Positions 31,936 to 42,225 of a stretch of DNA of 64,000 nucleotides are shown piece by piece. The notes below the pieces were generated by a model that saw only the letters and a program-made list of their open reading frames with translations, made no database searches and was not told the DNA's origin. The DNA is from Prorocentrum cordatum. Lineage: Eukaryota; Sar; Dinophyceae; Prorocentrales; Prorocentraceae. The translations under genes were made by a program, and so were the position numbers. Numbering within the stretch: the stretch's first letter is position 1; each line of letters starts with the position of its first letter. The DNA lies in assembly GCA_963575745.1 (NCBI GenBank), contig CAUYUJ010020525.1:1-64000 (forward strand), written 5' to 3'.

Positions 31936-32259
31936 CGGCGAGCGCCGCGCCCACCTCTGCGGCAGTCCCGCCGGAGCTCTGCGGCGCTCGGTCGTCTGCC
32001 GCCGCGGCCTCCTCGGCGGCAGCGTTGGGGCGGGATGCGGTCGGGAACTTCTGTCGGTGGTTCAAAGAGGGGGTCCTGAGGGACGGGGGCCTAAGGGTAG
32101 AAAAGGATCCAAGAGTGGATTTGCGCTGTTCGAGGCACGCCGTCCTCAGGACCTCATCCCTCAGGACCCCATCTCTGAACCACCGATTTTGGACAGCTTG
32201 TCGCTCCACCAGTTCTGGCCCACCACCCACGCTTCATGAAGACGAAAGAGGGGCAGAAA
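31936..32259. other. GC-rich stretch containing an inverted-repeat element
   Basis: Apart from the element at 32054-32185 there is a TGTCGCTCCACCAGTTCTGG segment whose near copy lies on the far side of the next P3 element. No gene was recognised. Confidence 0.35.
32054..32185. mobile_element. One-off inverted-repeat element, TCGGTGGTTCA ends
   Basis: TCGGTGGTTCAAAGAGGGGG then TCCTGAGGGA is mirrored at the right end, giving ~30-base arms. GTCCTGAGGG also recurs inside. Confidence 0.65.
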
Positions 32260-32416
32260 CATATAAACGTTCGGCGCTCCGCACGGATTTCTTGGATCTG
32301 CGCTGGGCCCCCCCGGCAGGACCTCCGGCGCAGCCCCTGGCGCGCTCCGCGCGCCAGGGAGGGGGGGCCCAGCGCAGATCTCAGAAACCCGCGCGGAGCG
32401 CCAAAAGTTTGTTTAT
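32260..32416. mobile_element. P3 palindromic element c
   Basis: Long arms include GGCGCTCC and GCACGGATTTCTTGGATCTG with their complements; the centre is GC-rich. A ~26-base direct repeat (TCGCTC, CCAGTTCTGGCCCACC) lies 29 bases to the left and 21 to the right. Confidence 0.75.
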
Positions 32417-32675
32417 CCCAGTGCTTCGTCTTCTAGTGTCGCTCTGCCAGTTCTGGCCCACCGCGCTTCGGCGCGATAAGCTATCCACTCCCAAGCCCCC
32501 CAAGCGCCAGCGTCTCAGGCTTTCCGAGGCCTCCGAGCCCGCGGAGCGGAGCGACACGCTGTCCGCTTGCAGGGCACAGCGTGTTGCCGAGGCCGCCGTG
32601 GTGACACGCTATCCAAAAGTTTCTGATTACAGGCTCAGGGGGGGGGGATGCATCCATCCCCAATCGACCATTCAT
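32417..32675. other. Non-repetitive stretch, no gene recognised
   Basis: It contains GACACGCT-TCC and GACACGCTATCC words and a CGGAGCGGAGCG patch. No family was recognised. Confidence 0.3.
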
Positions 32676-32810
32676 CGGTGGCGAGCGGGACTTTTCAGAA
32701 GCTATCGCGCCTTCTGAGAGGTTTTCTGCGTCTTCGGGGAAGGCTTAGGACAATTCTGAGGAGTCTGGGGGACTTCCGAGCCTTCTGAGAAGACCCGCTT
32801 CTTCTCATGT
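32676..32810. mobile_element. H4-type hairpin element, degraded
   Basis: GGCGAGCGGGACTTTTCAGAAG, split by mutations, CGCCTTCTGAG and CTTCGGGGAAGG match the H4 copies near 40 kb. Confidence 0.5.
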
Positions 32811-33214
32811 TCCCCCAAGGCTCGCCGACAAAGTCATCGCCAGGGTAGCACACGCCGCACAGTTGCGGATTGGCTATCGGGGGCCCTATCGCTGATCTGT
32901 CGACGATGTACAGTGGAGACGATGCCAAGAAACACCCTGCTTGCCTCCAGGGTGCCCAGGGTTTCTTGGATTCGATGGTTTTGCTATGGAAGGCTTGACG
33001 TTCTCACACAAAAAAAAAATATGCATCCTGGGGTCGCAGGGTTGGGTGGCTTGTGGAAGGTTTCTTGTGGTCGGGTCCATACTTTCTCGCTGATCTGTCG
33101 AGGATGTGTCGCCGACTCCAGGCCGATGTGTCTCCTCGTGTGTCGGTCCCCCCCCTAACGTGTCCCCTTACCTCCGCCGCGGCCGCCTCCGTCGTCACTC
33201 TCGTCGCCGTCGTC
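32811..33214. other. Mixed stretch, no gene recognised
   Basis: GGCTATCGGGGG and CTGATCTGTCGA words recur here and near 11.85 kb. There is a short A run at about 33009. Confidence 0.3.
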
Positions 33215-33450
33215 TTCATTCCGCGAAGCAAGAGCAGGGCTCGTTTCGATTCCTCCAATTCGATTCGATGTCGATGGATTCCGATTCCGATCCGATTCGA
33301 CTTGGGCTTCCGATTTGGGTTCAGATTCCTCATTGGAGGCCTACTAGCTAGCCTGCCGATTCCCGCCCATTCGACTTTCCCCGACTTTGCTGCCGATTTC
33401 CGCCGATCCGACTTATTTCGATTGCCGATCCGACTTGTCGATTCGATCTT
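33215..33450 (+). repeat. GATTCC/GATTCG-rich degenerate array
   Basis: CGATTCGA, CCGATTCCGATC and CCGACTT words are scattered at short intervals. Confidence 0.6.
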
Positions 33451-33574
33451 GGGCTCTCCTGCAAGAGATCATGATAATGATGCGTTCCCAGGGTGCCAGG
33501 ACTTCAAGATTTCTCTTGCTTCGTGGGGTGCACGTCCGCACTGCGGAGAGCACGGGCGTTTGGGAAGTCCTTGG

Positions 33575-34040
33575 AGTTGTTTGGAAGCTTCTTGGGTACC
33601 TCTTGGGGGCCACCGGGGCCTCTTGGGGACCTGTTGGAGGCAATGTGTTGATTCCCTGGCGGCACGGGCGTTACCGGGGGGAGGGGGGGAGGTGGCCAGT
33701 CCGGTCACGAGTCGCAGCAGCGGAGGGTGGACGGAGGGGCCAAGTTGATGTTGGGGTTGGGAGCGGCTCGTCTTGGAGCCATCTAGAGCCGCCTTGAGGC
33801 CCTCTTGGAGCCCCAGAGGCCGATATCTCTGATTTTCCATACCGTCCGTCTGCCTCTGCCTCCGCGGCCGCCTCCTGTTCCGTTCCTCGTCTACGGCACG
33901 CTCCCGCGAATCTGTTGTTTCCGCGCCCCTGTTTTACTGTGCACGCGTTTGAGCTTTGCGACGCCGCCGACAAAAAGTCAGCACAGAGCAACGCCAAGTT
34001 CAAATCCCGATGAGCACTGCAACAACGCGCAAGCAGTATA
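33575..34040 (+). repeat. Short 11-bp periodic patches with mixed spacer
   Basis: CTTGGGGGCC-type patches lie at about 33585-33650 and 33770-33830, separated by unrecognised sequence. Confidence 0.5.
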
Positions 34041-34620
34041 CATTGGTGGCTTCTTGGAGCTGTTAGGAGGTCTCTTGGGGGTCTTTGGGAGGCCTCTTGA
34101 GGGTCCCTGGGAACCTCTTGGGGGCCTCTTTGGGGCCTCTTGGGGGGCTCCTGAGGGCCTCTTGGGAGGCTCTTGGGGACCTCTTGCGCCATTTGGCCCC
34201 TTCGGAGGCCGTCTTGGAGGCTGCCTTTCGGCTCTCTTGAGGCCCTTTTGTGCCGTCTTGGGGGCCTCTTGGTCCGTCTTCGGAGACTCTCTGGGCAATC
34301 GTGGGGCCCTCTGAGGCCGTCTCGGGGCCCTCTCGGGGGCCTCTTGGGCCGTGTTGGGGCAATTTTAGAGGCTCCTTAGGCCGTCATGGCCCCTCGCGGG
34401 TCAAGAACCAGCAGAAAGCTCAAACGCACCGAACATCAAAAGAACATCAATGTTTTTGGCCTCTGGAGGCGCTCTAGGGGGCACCCTTGGGGCCCTCTTG
34501 GGCCGTCTTGGGGGCCTCTTGGCCCTTCTTGGGGCCATCTTGGGCCGTCTTGGGGCCGTCTTGGCCCGTCCTGGAGCGTTTTCAGCCGCCTTGAGATCTT
34601 CTTGCGTCCCCCAGAAGCCC
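34041..34620 (+). repeat. 10-11-bp periodic CTTGGGGCC array
   Basis: Dense GGCCTCTTGGG units, interrupted by an A-rich spacer at about 34395-34455. Confidence 0.8.
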
Positions 34621-34728
34621 AAGAGGCAGATTTCGTCGATGTCCCATACGTTTCAGCATACTGCTGACTCCCAGAAGGGAGGTCGTCAGATTTGGTCCGG
34701 CGATGTGGCGCGACTCTAGGGGAAGGTT

Positions 34729-34901
34729 CGTCGGGTGTTGCTAGAAGTGCCCCTGGCCCAAGGTGCCCCCAGCTTTTCGCTCCATTTTGGAGCCCCCGGG
34801 GCCCCCCTGGGCCTCGCGAGGGGTGTCCTGGAGGCCGTCTGGGCCACCCCGAGAATCCTGGGGGTACCTTGGACCAGAGGTACTTCGAGCAACACCCGAG
34901 T
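34729..34901. mobile_element. One-off inverted-repeat element, ~42-bp arms
   Basis: The left arm (TCGGGTGTTGCTAGAAGTGC, then CCAAGGTGCCCCCAG) is mirrored at the right end with a handful of differences, mostly transitions. Confidence 0.7.
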
Positions 34902-35032
34902 TAGGAGGGGAGACATCATGATACACCATACCAGTGTAGCAATCAGGGAAGTGGTCGAAAGAGCTCTGTGGCGCCATCGCCGACGGATAGAGTAGCTCAC
35001 GTCGTCGGAGGCCTGCGTTTGCTCGGAAGGAA
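34902..35032 (-). other. Short unrecognised stretch
   Basis: A minus-strand frame reads LLYPSAMAPQSSFDHFPDC and is protein-like but unassigned. Confidence 0.2.
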
Positions 35033-35299
35033 CGGTGGGCGGACAAAAAGTGTCCACACTTGTCGCGCCAAGACAACTCGTCGTCAAATCACGTCGAACG
35101 AATATGTATAGCCCCCTTCCCCCCAACTCAAAGTTGGCAAGGTTAGGCGGCAGGCCGCGCGCCAGGGACAAAATGTGGACACTTCAACTTTGGGTTTTGG
35201 GGGGGAGGGGTGCGAGTCGAGTGCGTCATGCTGTTGCGGTTGTTAACACGTCGCAGTGTCTTGCCGCCCTGGGTGTGGACACTTTTTGTCCGGGCACCG
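35033..35299 (+). mobile_element. T7 element copy 1, 267 bp
   Basis: Ends CGGTGGGCGGACAAAAAG-TGTCCACA and its mirror TGTGGACA-CTTTTTGTCCGGGCACCG. It is about 97% identical to copy 2 across its full length, so both moved or duplicated recently. No target duplication was seen at this copy. Confidence 0.8.
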
Positions 35300-35429
35300 T
35301 CCGGGTTAGATGTGTTTGGTGGTTTCATGGTGCCATCTTGCTTACATGCGTGCGTGCATTTAAGTGTGTGTTGGTGCGTGCTTATGCGTCCAGCACGACA
35401 CGCAATTAGATGACGATGTGCGCGTATAC

Positions 35430-35575
35430 GGAACCACGGGACACCCGCAGGACCACCGCGGGACAACCCATGGGACAACCCGCGGGACCACCACGGGACA
35501 ACAAACGGGGCAGACCTTGGGACAACCGTGGGACTACCCACGGGACAGCCACGGGACAACCTACATGGCCACTTC
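35430..35575 (+). repeat. GGGACAACCC minisatellite
   Basis: CACGGGACAAC and CGCGGGACCAC units every 10-12 bases. Confidence 0.75.
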
Positions 35576-35660
35576 GAGACAGGGTCTGGGGGCCCGCCAC
35601 CGTCTGGCTCAAATCACGAGGCCGACGCTGGGCTCCCCCGCGGTCGCCTCCGACGGCGCG

Positions 35661-35882
35661 GAACTGGTATAACTGGGTAGAACTGGTCATAGAACTGGTC
35701 ATAGAACTGGCCCATGAAAAAATAGGGTCCGGCCTAGAACTGGTCGCATTTAGAAGGATAATTATTGATATTCTCAATTTTTCTTTAATTGGACCGACCA
35801 GTTCTAGGCCAGACCCTATTTTTCACGGGCCAGTTCTATGGCCAGTTCTATGACCAGTTCTATCAGTTCTATGCAGTTCTAT
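35661..35882. mobile_element. AGAACTGGTC foldback element
   Basis: Arms carrying AGAACTGGTCATAG, GAACTGGCCC, AAAATAGGGTC and GGCCTAGAACTGGTCG are complementary over about 55 bases around an AT-rich loop. AGAACTGG subrepeats extend both ends. Confidence 0.75.
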
Positions 35883-35899
35883 CCAGCGGTGCCAGCCTC

Positions 35900-36130
35900 C
35901 ACCACCAACATCAACAACATCAACATCATCAACATCAACATCGTCGACATCATCAACATCACCAACATCATCGGCATCGCCAACATCACCGACATCATCA
36001 ACATCATAATCGTCAACATCGACACCACCATCAACATCTTTAACATCATCAACATCAACATCGTCGACATCATCATCATCATCACCAACATCATCGACAT
36101 CGCCAACATCACCGACATCATCAACATCCG
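35900..36130 (+). repeat. CAACATCATCAACATC array
   Basis: AAC ATC and GAC ATC triplets in higher-order units such as ACATCGTCGACATCATCA, which recurs near 35937 and 36057. Confidence 0.9.
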
Positions 36131-36399
36131 CCGTCCTCCGCACCTCTCCTCCCCCCTCTGTCCGTGCTCGGGCTTTCGCGCGAGACGCACTCAGATTTAC
36201 GGTGCGGGCGTTGGTTAAGGAATGCGCCCAGGAGGCATCAGGCCCTGGAGGATTCCTTATCCGATGAGGGCGGTGGCGATGTCCATGGCCGATCCACAAT
36301 TGGAGGTCCACTGGCTTCGAGACCCTGGATTCCTTATCCAAGGATTCCTTATCCAATGCCCTCGCCGTATTGTAGCACCAATCAAGAGCATAAGAACCA
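36131..36399 (+). other. Possible exon and GGATTCCTTATCC repeats
   Basis: A plus-strand frame reads RAFARDALRFTVRALVKEC near 36170-36230 and is protein-like but unassigned. GGATTCCTTATCC then occurs three times. Confidence 0.25.
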
Positions 36400-36667
36400 C
36401 GGTGGGCGGACAAAAAGTGTCCACACTTGTCGCGCCAAGACAACTCGTCGTCAAATCACGTCGAACGAATATGTATACCCCCCTTTCCCCCAACTCAAAA
36501 GTTGTCGGGGTTAGGCGGCAGGCCGCGTGCCAGGGACAAAATGTGGACACTTCAACTTTGGGTTTTGGGGGGGAGGGGTGCAAGTCGAGTGCGTCATGCT
36601 GTTGCGGTTGTTATCACGTCGCAGTGTCTTGCCGCCCTGGGTGTGGACACTTTTTGTCCGGGCACCG
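36400..36667 (+). mobile_element. T7 element copy 2, 268 bp
   Basis: It has the same ends as copy 1. The flanks AAGAACCA and AAGAGCGA agree at 6 of 8 positions, a possible decayed 8-bp duplication. Confidence 0.8.
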
Positions 36668-36900
36668 AAGAGCGCGACATCGGCCATGTCCTCGCATCCA
36701 TGGTGTCAGGGGCACCTCTGACCCCCTCCCTCCTCGCCTCCTCCACTCCCCTGAGATCCCGGCGTAGCATTGTTGTCACAACGGGGGCCTTCGCTCCATT
36801 TCGGGCCCCGGGACCCTCGCAGATCGATGCGGCTCGAGAAATGACGCAGACAGATGCAGTCCAGGGCTCTGAGCGTGATTTTCTGCGATGTTGCATTTTT
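36668..36900 (+). other. Unrecognised protein-like stretch
   Basis: A plus-strand frame continues from the T7 end and reads EERDIGHVLASMVSGAPL and onwards to FLRCC. No family was recognised. Confidence 0.2.
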
Positions 36901-36904
36901 GTTG

Positions 36905-36943
36905 CAACGTCCTCCTCCTCCTCCTCCTCATCATCATCATCAA

Positions 36944-37023
<80 letters not shown>

Positions 37024-37075
37024 CACCTCCCTCCTCCTCCTCCTCCTCCTCCTCCTCGATCGCCTCCTCCTCATT
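36905..37075 (+). repeat. CTC and ATC microsatellites
   Basis: CTC, then about 100 bases of ATC, then CTC again. Confidence 0.9.
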
Positions 37076-37251
37076 CTTCCTTGGAGAGGCCAAGAACTGG
37101 CCCAAATATTTCAGCCTTGGGAGTCACACTCGGGCGTCGACGGCGGCGACGAGGACACGAGCGCCGAGGGGGGAACGAGCGACGAGGCGACGGGGGAGAG
37201 TACGGTCGGGCCGAGGTATAAGATCGAGGTCGGCTCGGAGAGGGCACCCTA

Positions 37252-37408
37252 ATGTTCTTCGCTCGAAGAAGAAACCATCGCGGATCTCGTCGATAAGGGT
37301 CCCCGGCGGCGCTTCCGGCGCCGCCCCTGGCGCGCTCCGCGCGCCTGGGAGGGGGGCCCAGCGCAGATCCAAGAAATCCGCGCGGAGCGCAAGAAGTTTA
37401 TGTTTATG
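37252..37408. mobile_element. P3 palindromic element d, left arm degraded
   Basis: The right arm (GGCCCAGCGCAGATCCAAG, AAATCCGCGCGGAGCGC, GTTTATG) is intact; the left arm is largely replaced. Confidence 0.6.
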
Positions 37409-37659
37409 GCGTCTGTTGTTGTTCTATTCGTGTTTGTTGGATGTTCTTGTGCACCTTGCGGGAGGGTACCCTCCAATGATCTTCAGGTTTGGGGTGTTTT
37501 GGCGGGCTGAGTCTCTCGTGGTCTTGCAGGATGTTCTTCCGTCCCAGGTCCGACGGGGGCACACCAATCGGGGGCACGGGGAACGCCGATGTACTTCGAA
37601 CGTTCTGCAGTTCGGGCTGGCGGAGGGCCTCATGTTCGTGAGGAATGTTCAACGCAGTG
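37409..37659. other. Non-repetitive stretch, no gene recognised
   Basis: A plus-strand frame reading ESLVVLQDVLPSQVRRGH is protein-like but unassigned. Confidence 0.2.
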
Positions 37660-38620
37660 AGGCACCTCCTCCTCCTCCTCCTTCTCCCTCTCCTCCTCCC
37701 TCTCCTCCTCCCTCTCCTCCTCCCCCTCCTCCTCCTCCTCCTCCTCCTCCTCTCCTCCTCCTCCCCTCCTCCTCCTCCTCCTCCTCCTGCCTTCCCTCCC
37801 TCTCTCCTCCTCCTCCTCCTCCCCTCCTCCTCCTCCTCCTCCTCCTCCTCCTCCGCCTCCTCCTCCTCCTCCTCCTCCCTCCTCCTCCTCCCCCTCCTCC
37901 CCCCCTCCTCCTCCTCCCTCCTCCTCTCCTCCTCCTCCTCCTCCTCATCCTCCTCCCCTCCTCCTCCTCCTCCTCCTCCTCCTCCTCCTCCTCCTCCTCC
38001 TCCTCCTCCTCACCCTCCTCCTCCGCATCCTCCTCCTCCTCCTCCCCTCTCCTCCTCCTCCTCCTCCTCCGTCCTCTTCCCCCGTCCTCCTCCTCCTCCT
38101 CCTCCCTCCTCCTCCCCCTCCCTGTCCTCCTCCTCCTCCTCCTCCCCTCCTCCTCCTCCTCCTCCCCTCCTCCTCCTCCTTCCTCCTCCTCCTCCTCCTC
38201 CTCCTCCTCCTCCTCCTCCCCTCTCCTCCTCTCTCGTCTCCTCCTCCCCCCCCTCCTCATCCTCCTCCCCTCCTCCTCCGCCTCCTCGTCGTCCTCCTCT
38301 CCTCCTCCTCCTCTCCTCCTCCTCCTCCTCCTCCTCCTCCTCCTCCCTACCTCTCCTCCTCCTCCTCCCCCCCTCCTCCTCCTCCTCCTCCTCCCTCCTC
38401 GTCCTCCTCCTCCTCCTCCTCCTCTCCTCCTCCTCCCCTCTCTTCCTCCCCCCTCCCTCTCTCCTCCTCCTCCTCCTCCTCCCCTCCTCCTTCCTCCTCT
38501 TCCTCCTCCTCCTCCTCCTCCCTCCTCCTCCTCCTCCTCCTCCTCCTCCTCCTCCTCCTCCTCCCTCCTCCTCTCCTTCCTCCTCCTCCTCCTCCTCCTC
38601 CTCCTCCTCCTCCCCCCAGG
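37660..38620 (+). repeat. CCT trinucleotide tract, ~960 bp
   Basis: Nearly pure CCT/CTC with one-base phase slips every few units. Every frame on both strands is open or nearly so, giving spurious long proteins. Confidence 0.95.
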
Positions 38621-38705
38621 CTTCTCGTCGTCACGGCGGGCTCCGCCCCGAGCGCCCATTCTGCAAGTCGTTGCTCAATGCTCAATGCTCAATGCCCTCC
38701 CCCCG

Positions 38706-38890
38706 CCCAGAACCCCGACGTCGTGATTTTCCATGGCGTCGACCCCCAGAGGTCTCGACCCATTCCCCAGGACCGGTTCTTCATCCCGAGTCGCTGCTTC
38801 GCGGTCCCGAGGGCCAGGAAGGGCCCCCAGAGGCCGAAGGTAGCGACAAGCCTCCCGTCGTGATCTTTGCACAGCTCGAGGGGGTCTGGG
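38706..38890 (+). mobile_element. F5 element, 185 bp
   Basis: Ends CCCAGAACCCCGACGTCGTG and CGAGGGGGTCTGGG; interior GGTCTCGACCCATTCCCCAG as at 12.9 kb. Confidence 0.65.
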
Positions 38891-39394
38891 TGGACAGCCC
38901 CCGCCCGCCCCGAGGACCCCCGCGGCCGGCCGGGCCCTCCCCCGACCGGGCCGCCCCCTGGGCACGCCGACGGCGCCGTGGCCTCGGCCGTCTCCGCCGA
39001 CGCGGCGGGCCGTGGCCGCCGCCGCCGTTGCCGCCACCGCGGCCCGCCGTCCCAGATCTCGACGAGCGGACCTGTGCAGCGCGGGCGGTCTCCCGGAGGA
39101 GGAAGGGGAACCCACAAGGAGGTCCTTGTCGTCTGTGCAGAGCGCACCCTGGGTGAGGTCTGGGGAGTCGCAGTATCGGTGCCTTCTTGTTCCCCCAGTC
39201 TCCTTCGATCCCGGCATCCTGGGACCCGCCGGGGCCATCAGGAGTGGGCTCGGGGCGAAGGGGTGGCCTTGGGGCAGAGGCCGGGGACCTTCTTGGGGCC
39301 GCGCACCGGCAAAAATCGTGTCGTCGGCTGTCCAGGGCCGCCGCCGCCGCCGCTCGAGGATCGAGGGACCTCTAGATCGAGGTGCTCCCAGATG
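38891..39394. other. GC-rich stretch, no gene recognised
   Basis: A plus-strand frame reads RSGESQYRCLLVPPVSFDPG near 39150-39210 and may be exonic. GATCGAGGTGCTCC at the right end recurs on the far side of the next GGA run. Confidence 0.25.
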
Positions 39395-39555
39395 CTTCGA
39401 GGAGGGGGAGGAGGAGGAGGAGGAGGAGGAGGAGGAGGAGGAGGAGGAGGAGGAGGAGGAGACGCAGGAGGAGACGCAGGAGGAGGAGGAGGAGGAGGAG
39501 GAGGAGGGGGAGGGGGAGGAGGAGGAGGAGATGGCGGAGGAGGAGGGGGAAGGAC
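39395..39555 (+). repeat. GGA microsatellite
   Basis: GGA with GACGCA interruptions. Confidence 0.9.
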
Positions 39556-39737
39556 CACGAGCAGGAGGAAGGACGATAGAGCATCGAGGCTCGAGGAGCC
39601 TCCGGATATCGAGGTGCTCCAGGGTCCTCCACCCACCCCCCCTCGAGGGGCGTCTTCGGCCGCTCCCGGTCCCTCCGTTTCGGCGCCCTCGTCGCCACGG
39701 GTGGGCTCCCTCCGAGATCCTGGCCAGGCAGATCCGG

Positions 39738-39800
39738 TTGTCGTCGTCGTCGTGGTCGTCGTCGTCGTCGTTGTCGTCGCCGCCGCCTCCTCGTCGTCAT

Positions 39801-39873
<73 letters not shown>

Positions 39874-39905
39874 TCCACGATCTTCGTTGTCCCCGCCCTC
39901 GTCGT
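39738..39905 (+). repeat. GTC microsatellite
   Basis: GTC and GCC triplets. Confidence 0.9.
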
Positions 39906-39914
39906 CGCCGCCAC

Positions 39915-40115
39915 CATGCGGCGGCGAGCGAGGGGGGGAAAAGTGAGAGGGAGAAGGCGCCTCCTCAGAGAGCAGCGGGCCTTCTCGGAGGCCTTCGCGC
40001 CCTCGAGAAGTGTCCTGCGTCCTCGGGGATGGCTTAGATACGAGTTCTCTCGGAGGGCCCGCGGCCGGCCGGGCCTTCTGAGAAGGCCCGCCCCTCTCGC
40101 CGCCGAGAGTGAGCA
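39915..40115. mobile_element. H4 hairpin element
   Basis: GCGGCGAGCGAGGGGGGGAA at the left and CCCCTCTCGCCGCC at the right are inverted, with GGCCTTCTCGGAGGCC and GGCCTTCTGAGAAGGCC stems inside. Confidence 0.65.
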
Positions 40116-40127
40116 GCAGCAGTAGCA

Positions 40128-40309
40128 TTCAAGTCGAGCCTGTCCCTCTACAGGAGGAATATGCAAAAATAGTCCAGAAAGAATCCAAACATAGAATGGT
40201 CAAGTTGTCTGGGGACTTCTTTTTTGTTTGTTTGACCATTTTGCTGTATTTGTGACTATTTTTAATTTTTCGTCCAAAATCCCTCTATAGGAGGACAGGA
40301 CCGACTTAA
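40128..40309 (+). mobile_element. T1 element copy e, 182 bp
   Basis: Ends TTCAAGTCGAGCC and GGACCGACTTAA are flanked by CAGTAGCA and CAGCAGCA (7 of 8). AG is at positions 5-6 in both. One extra T lies at the left end. Confidence 0.75.
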
Positions 40310-40343
40310 CAGCAGCATAGAGGATGAGTACGTAGAACGCGTA

Positions 40344-40529
40344 TCAGCGGCGAGCGAGCGGGGGAAGTGAGAAGGAGAAGGCCTGCTCAGAAGGCGGCGG
40401 GACTTCTCGGAAGCCCTCGCGCCTTCTGAGGAATCTGTTTGTCTCCGGGGAAGGCTTAACACATCTTCCGAGAAGGCCGGGGGCTTCCTAACCTTCTCCT
40501 TCTCACTTCCCCCCCTCGCTCGCCGCTGA
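40344..40529. mobile_element. H4 hairpin element, 186 bp, 5-bp TSD
   Basis: TCAGCGGCGAGCGAGCGGGG at the left is mirrored at the right, with AAGTGAGAAGGAGAAGG next in both arms. GCGTA flanks both ends and may be the target duplication. Confidence 0.7.
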
Positions 40530-40534
40530 GCGTA

Positions 40535-41404
40535 GGGATTCGGAGGGGGTAAACAACTTGGGGGGGGGGGCAGCAGGAGCAGCAGGATTGGAAGGATTGA
40601 GCGGAGGAGGAAGAGGCAGAAAACGAAGAAGACAAATAAAGAAGAAGGAGAGGATGGGAGGGTTAGGGAGGAGCGGAGCGAGGTTGGAAGTTCATGGTCC
40701 CAGGATGCTGCTGGAGGTTCGAACGAGTTGCTGATGCAGCGGAAGGCTTTTCGAGGTGACAGGCAGAGTTCTTTGGAGACGAGAAGAGGTCTTAGGGGGA
40801 CAAGGAGGGGGTAGGAAGGCAGATGGCACGTAGGGAGGAGGAGGAGGAGGAAGAAGAGGAGGAGGAGGAGGAGGAGGAGGGACATTGGGAGAAGGATGGG
40901 GAGAACAAAGACGACTATCGAGGAGCAGGGGTAGGGAGAGCAGCAGCAGGAAGAGAAGGAGCAGGAACAGGAACGGGATGACGCAGTCATATGTTGCCGC
41001 CCGTGTTCGCTTAAGCCTGGGCGACTAATAATTTAGAAGACCCCAGAAAATATTACATTTGCGGCATGGACGACCGCCATGCATCGACATGCTTTCCTCG
41101 TGTGGAATGATTGTCTTAGCCCTTTATTGGGTCGAGCTCCGGCAGGTCTTGAATGAGGACAAACCGCTCCAGAGCGTTCCGGAGCGCTCTCAGAGCGTCT
41201 CGTATCGATCTGAAGCGGCCGCGGCGCCAGGTACATCATTTGGGCCCGTCGATTCTCAGAGTTCCCCGATTTCTGCTCATCCGACGTGATCCTTATCCCG
41301 CCTTCGTCTCAAGAGGAGGGGCAGAGTCGGCAGCCGCGGGCGCGAGGTGGCGCAGCTCGCGGCCATGGGCTTCCTGCCAGCGAGGGTGGGCCGCCCCCGC
41401 CCCC
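40535..41404. other. Purine-rich then mixed stretch, no gene recognised
   Basis: A GGA run lies at about 40835-40885. Near 41090-41290 a plus-strand frame reads MIVLALYWVELRQVLNED and is protein-like but unassigned. CGCTCCAGAGCGTTCCGGAG at 41167 is a short palindrome. Confidence 0.25.
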
Positions 41405-41582
41405 CCGCCGCCTCGGTCGTCGGGTAATGGGGGGGCGATGAACAGGGGGGCAGCGAGGGCTGCAGAAATGGGGCCGTTTAGGACCCCTAGTGGGCCCTGT
41501 AGGGCCCAAGAGGGAGCCTTCAGGGCCCGAAAAGTACACCTGTCTCCCCCCCATGCTTCGCCCCCCATTGAGCGACGCCCAA
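41405..41582. repeat. GGGCCC-rich hairpin element
   Basis: TAATGGGGGGGCGAT-GAACAG on the left is mirrored by CTGTCTCCCCCCCATG and TTCGCCCCCCATTGA on the right, with GGGCCC words between. Confidence 0.55.
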
Positions 41583-41689
41583 CCGCCGCTCCCGCCCCGC
41601 ACGCCCGCGACAACCAGCACGCCCCTCGGCCGCGGGTTGCCGGACTCCCTGCCAGACGGCGCGCCAGCGGCGCCGGCGGCGGGCGGCGA

Positions 41690-41757
41690 CGACGACGATG
41701 ACGACGACGACGACGACGCCGGCGACGACGTCGACGACGCCGACGACGACGTCGACC

Positions 41758-41845
<88 letters not shown>

Positions 41846-41905
41846 CTGCGGCGACGACGGCGGCGGCGGCATCAGCGGCGGCGACGACGACAACGACGGA
41901 AGTCA
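41690..41905 (+). repeat. GAC microsatellite
   Basis: GAC with GTC and GGC interruptions. Confidence 0.9.
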
Positions 41906-42064
41906 TGGAGCAAACAGCCTAGGTTTCCGGCCGTTTATGGGCCTCCCTGGGCGCTCCACGGGCCCCAGGACAGTCTAAACAAGGGCCCAGGATGAAGAGC
42001 TGGTCCTGGGGAAGAGTCTCGGGATCCAGGACCTGTTTTCCGCAGGACCCGTGCCCTTCGTGCC

Positions 42065-42225
42065 AAGACGGCGGCGGCGGCGCCGACACCGACGAGGACG
42101 GCGACGTTCACGACGACGACGACGACGACGACGACGACGTCGACGTCGACGTCCACGACGACGACGACACCGACGACTACGATAACGACGACGACGACGA
42201 CGACGACGACCACGACGACGAGGTG
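42065..42225 (+). repeat. GAC/GTC microsatellite
   Basis: Continues the triplet pattern of the previous tract after a short unique segment. Confidence 0.85.

Noticed and set aside
33938-34030. GTTCAAATCCC, a tRNA B-box-like word
   Set aside because: No matching A box, acceptor stem or anticodon arm could be folded around it.
37645-39156. Long Ser/Pro/Leu-rich and Arg/Glu-rich open frames
   Set aside because: They are artefacts of the CCT tract, which lacks stop codons in most phases.
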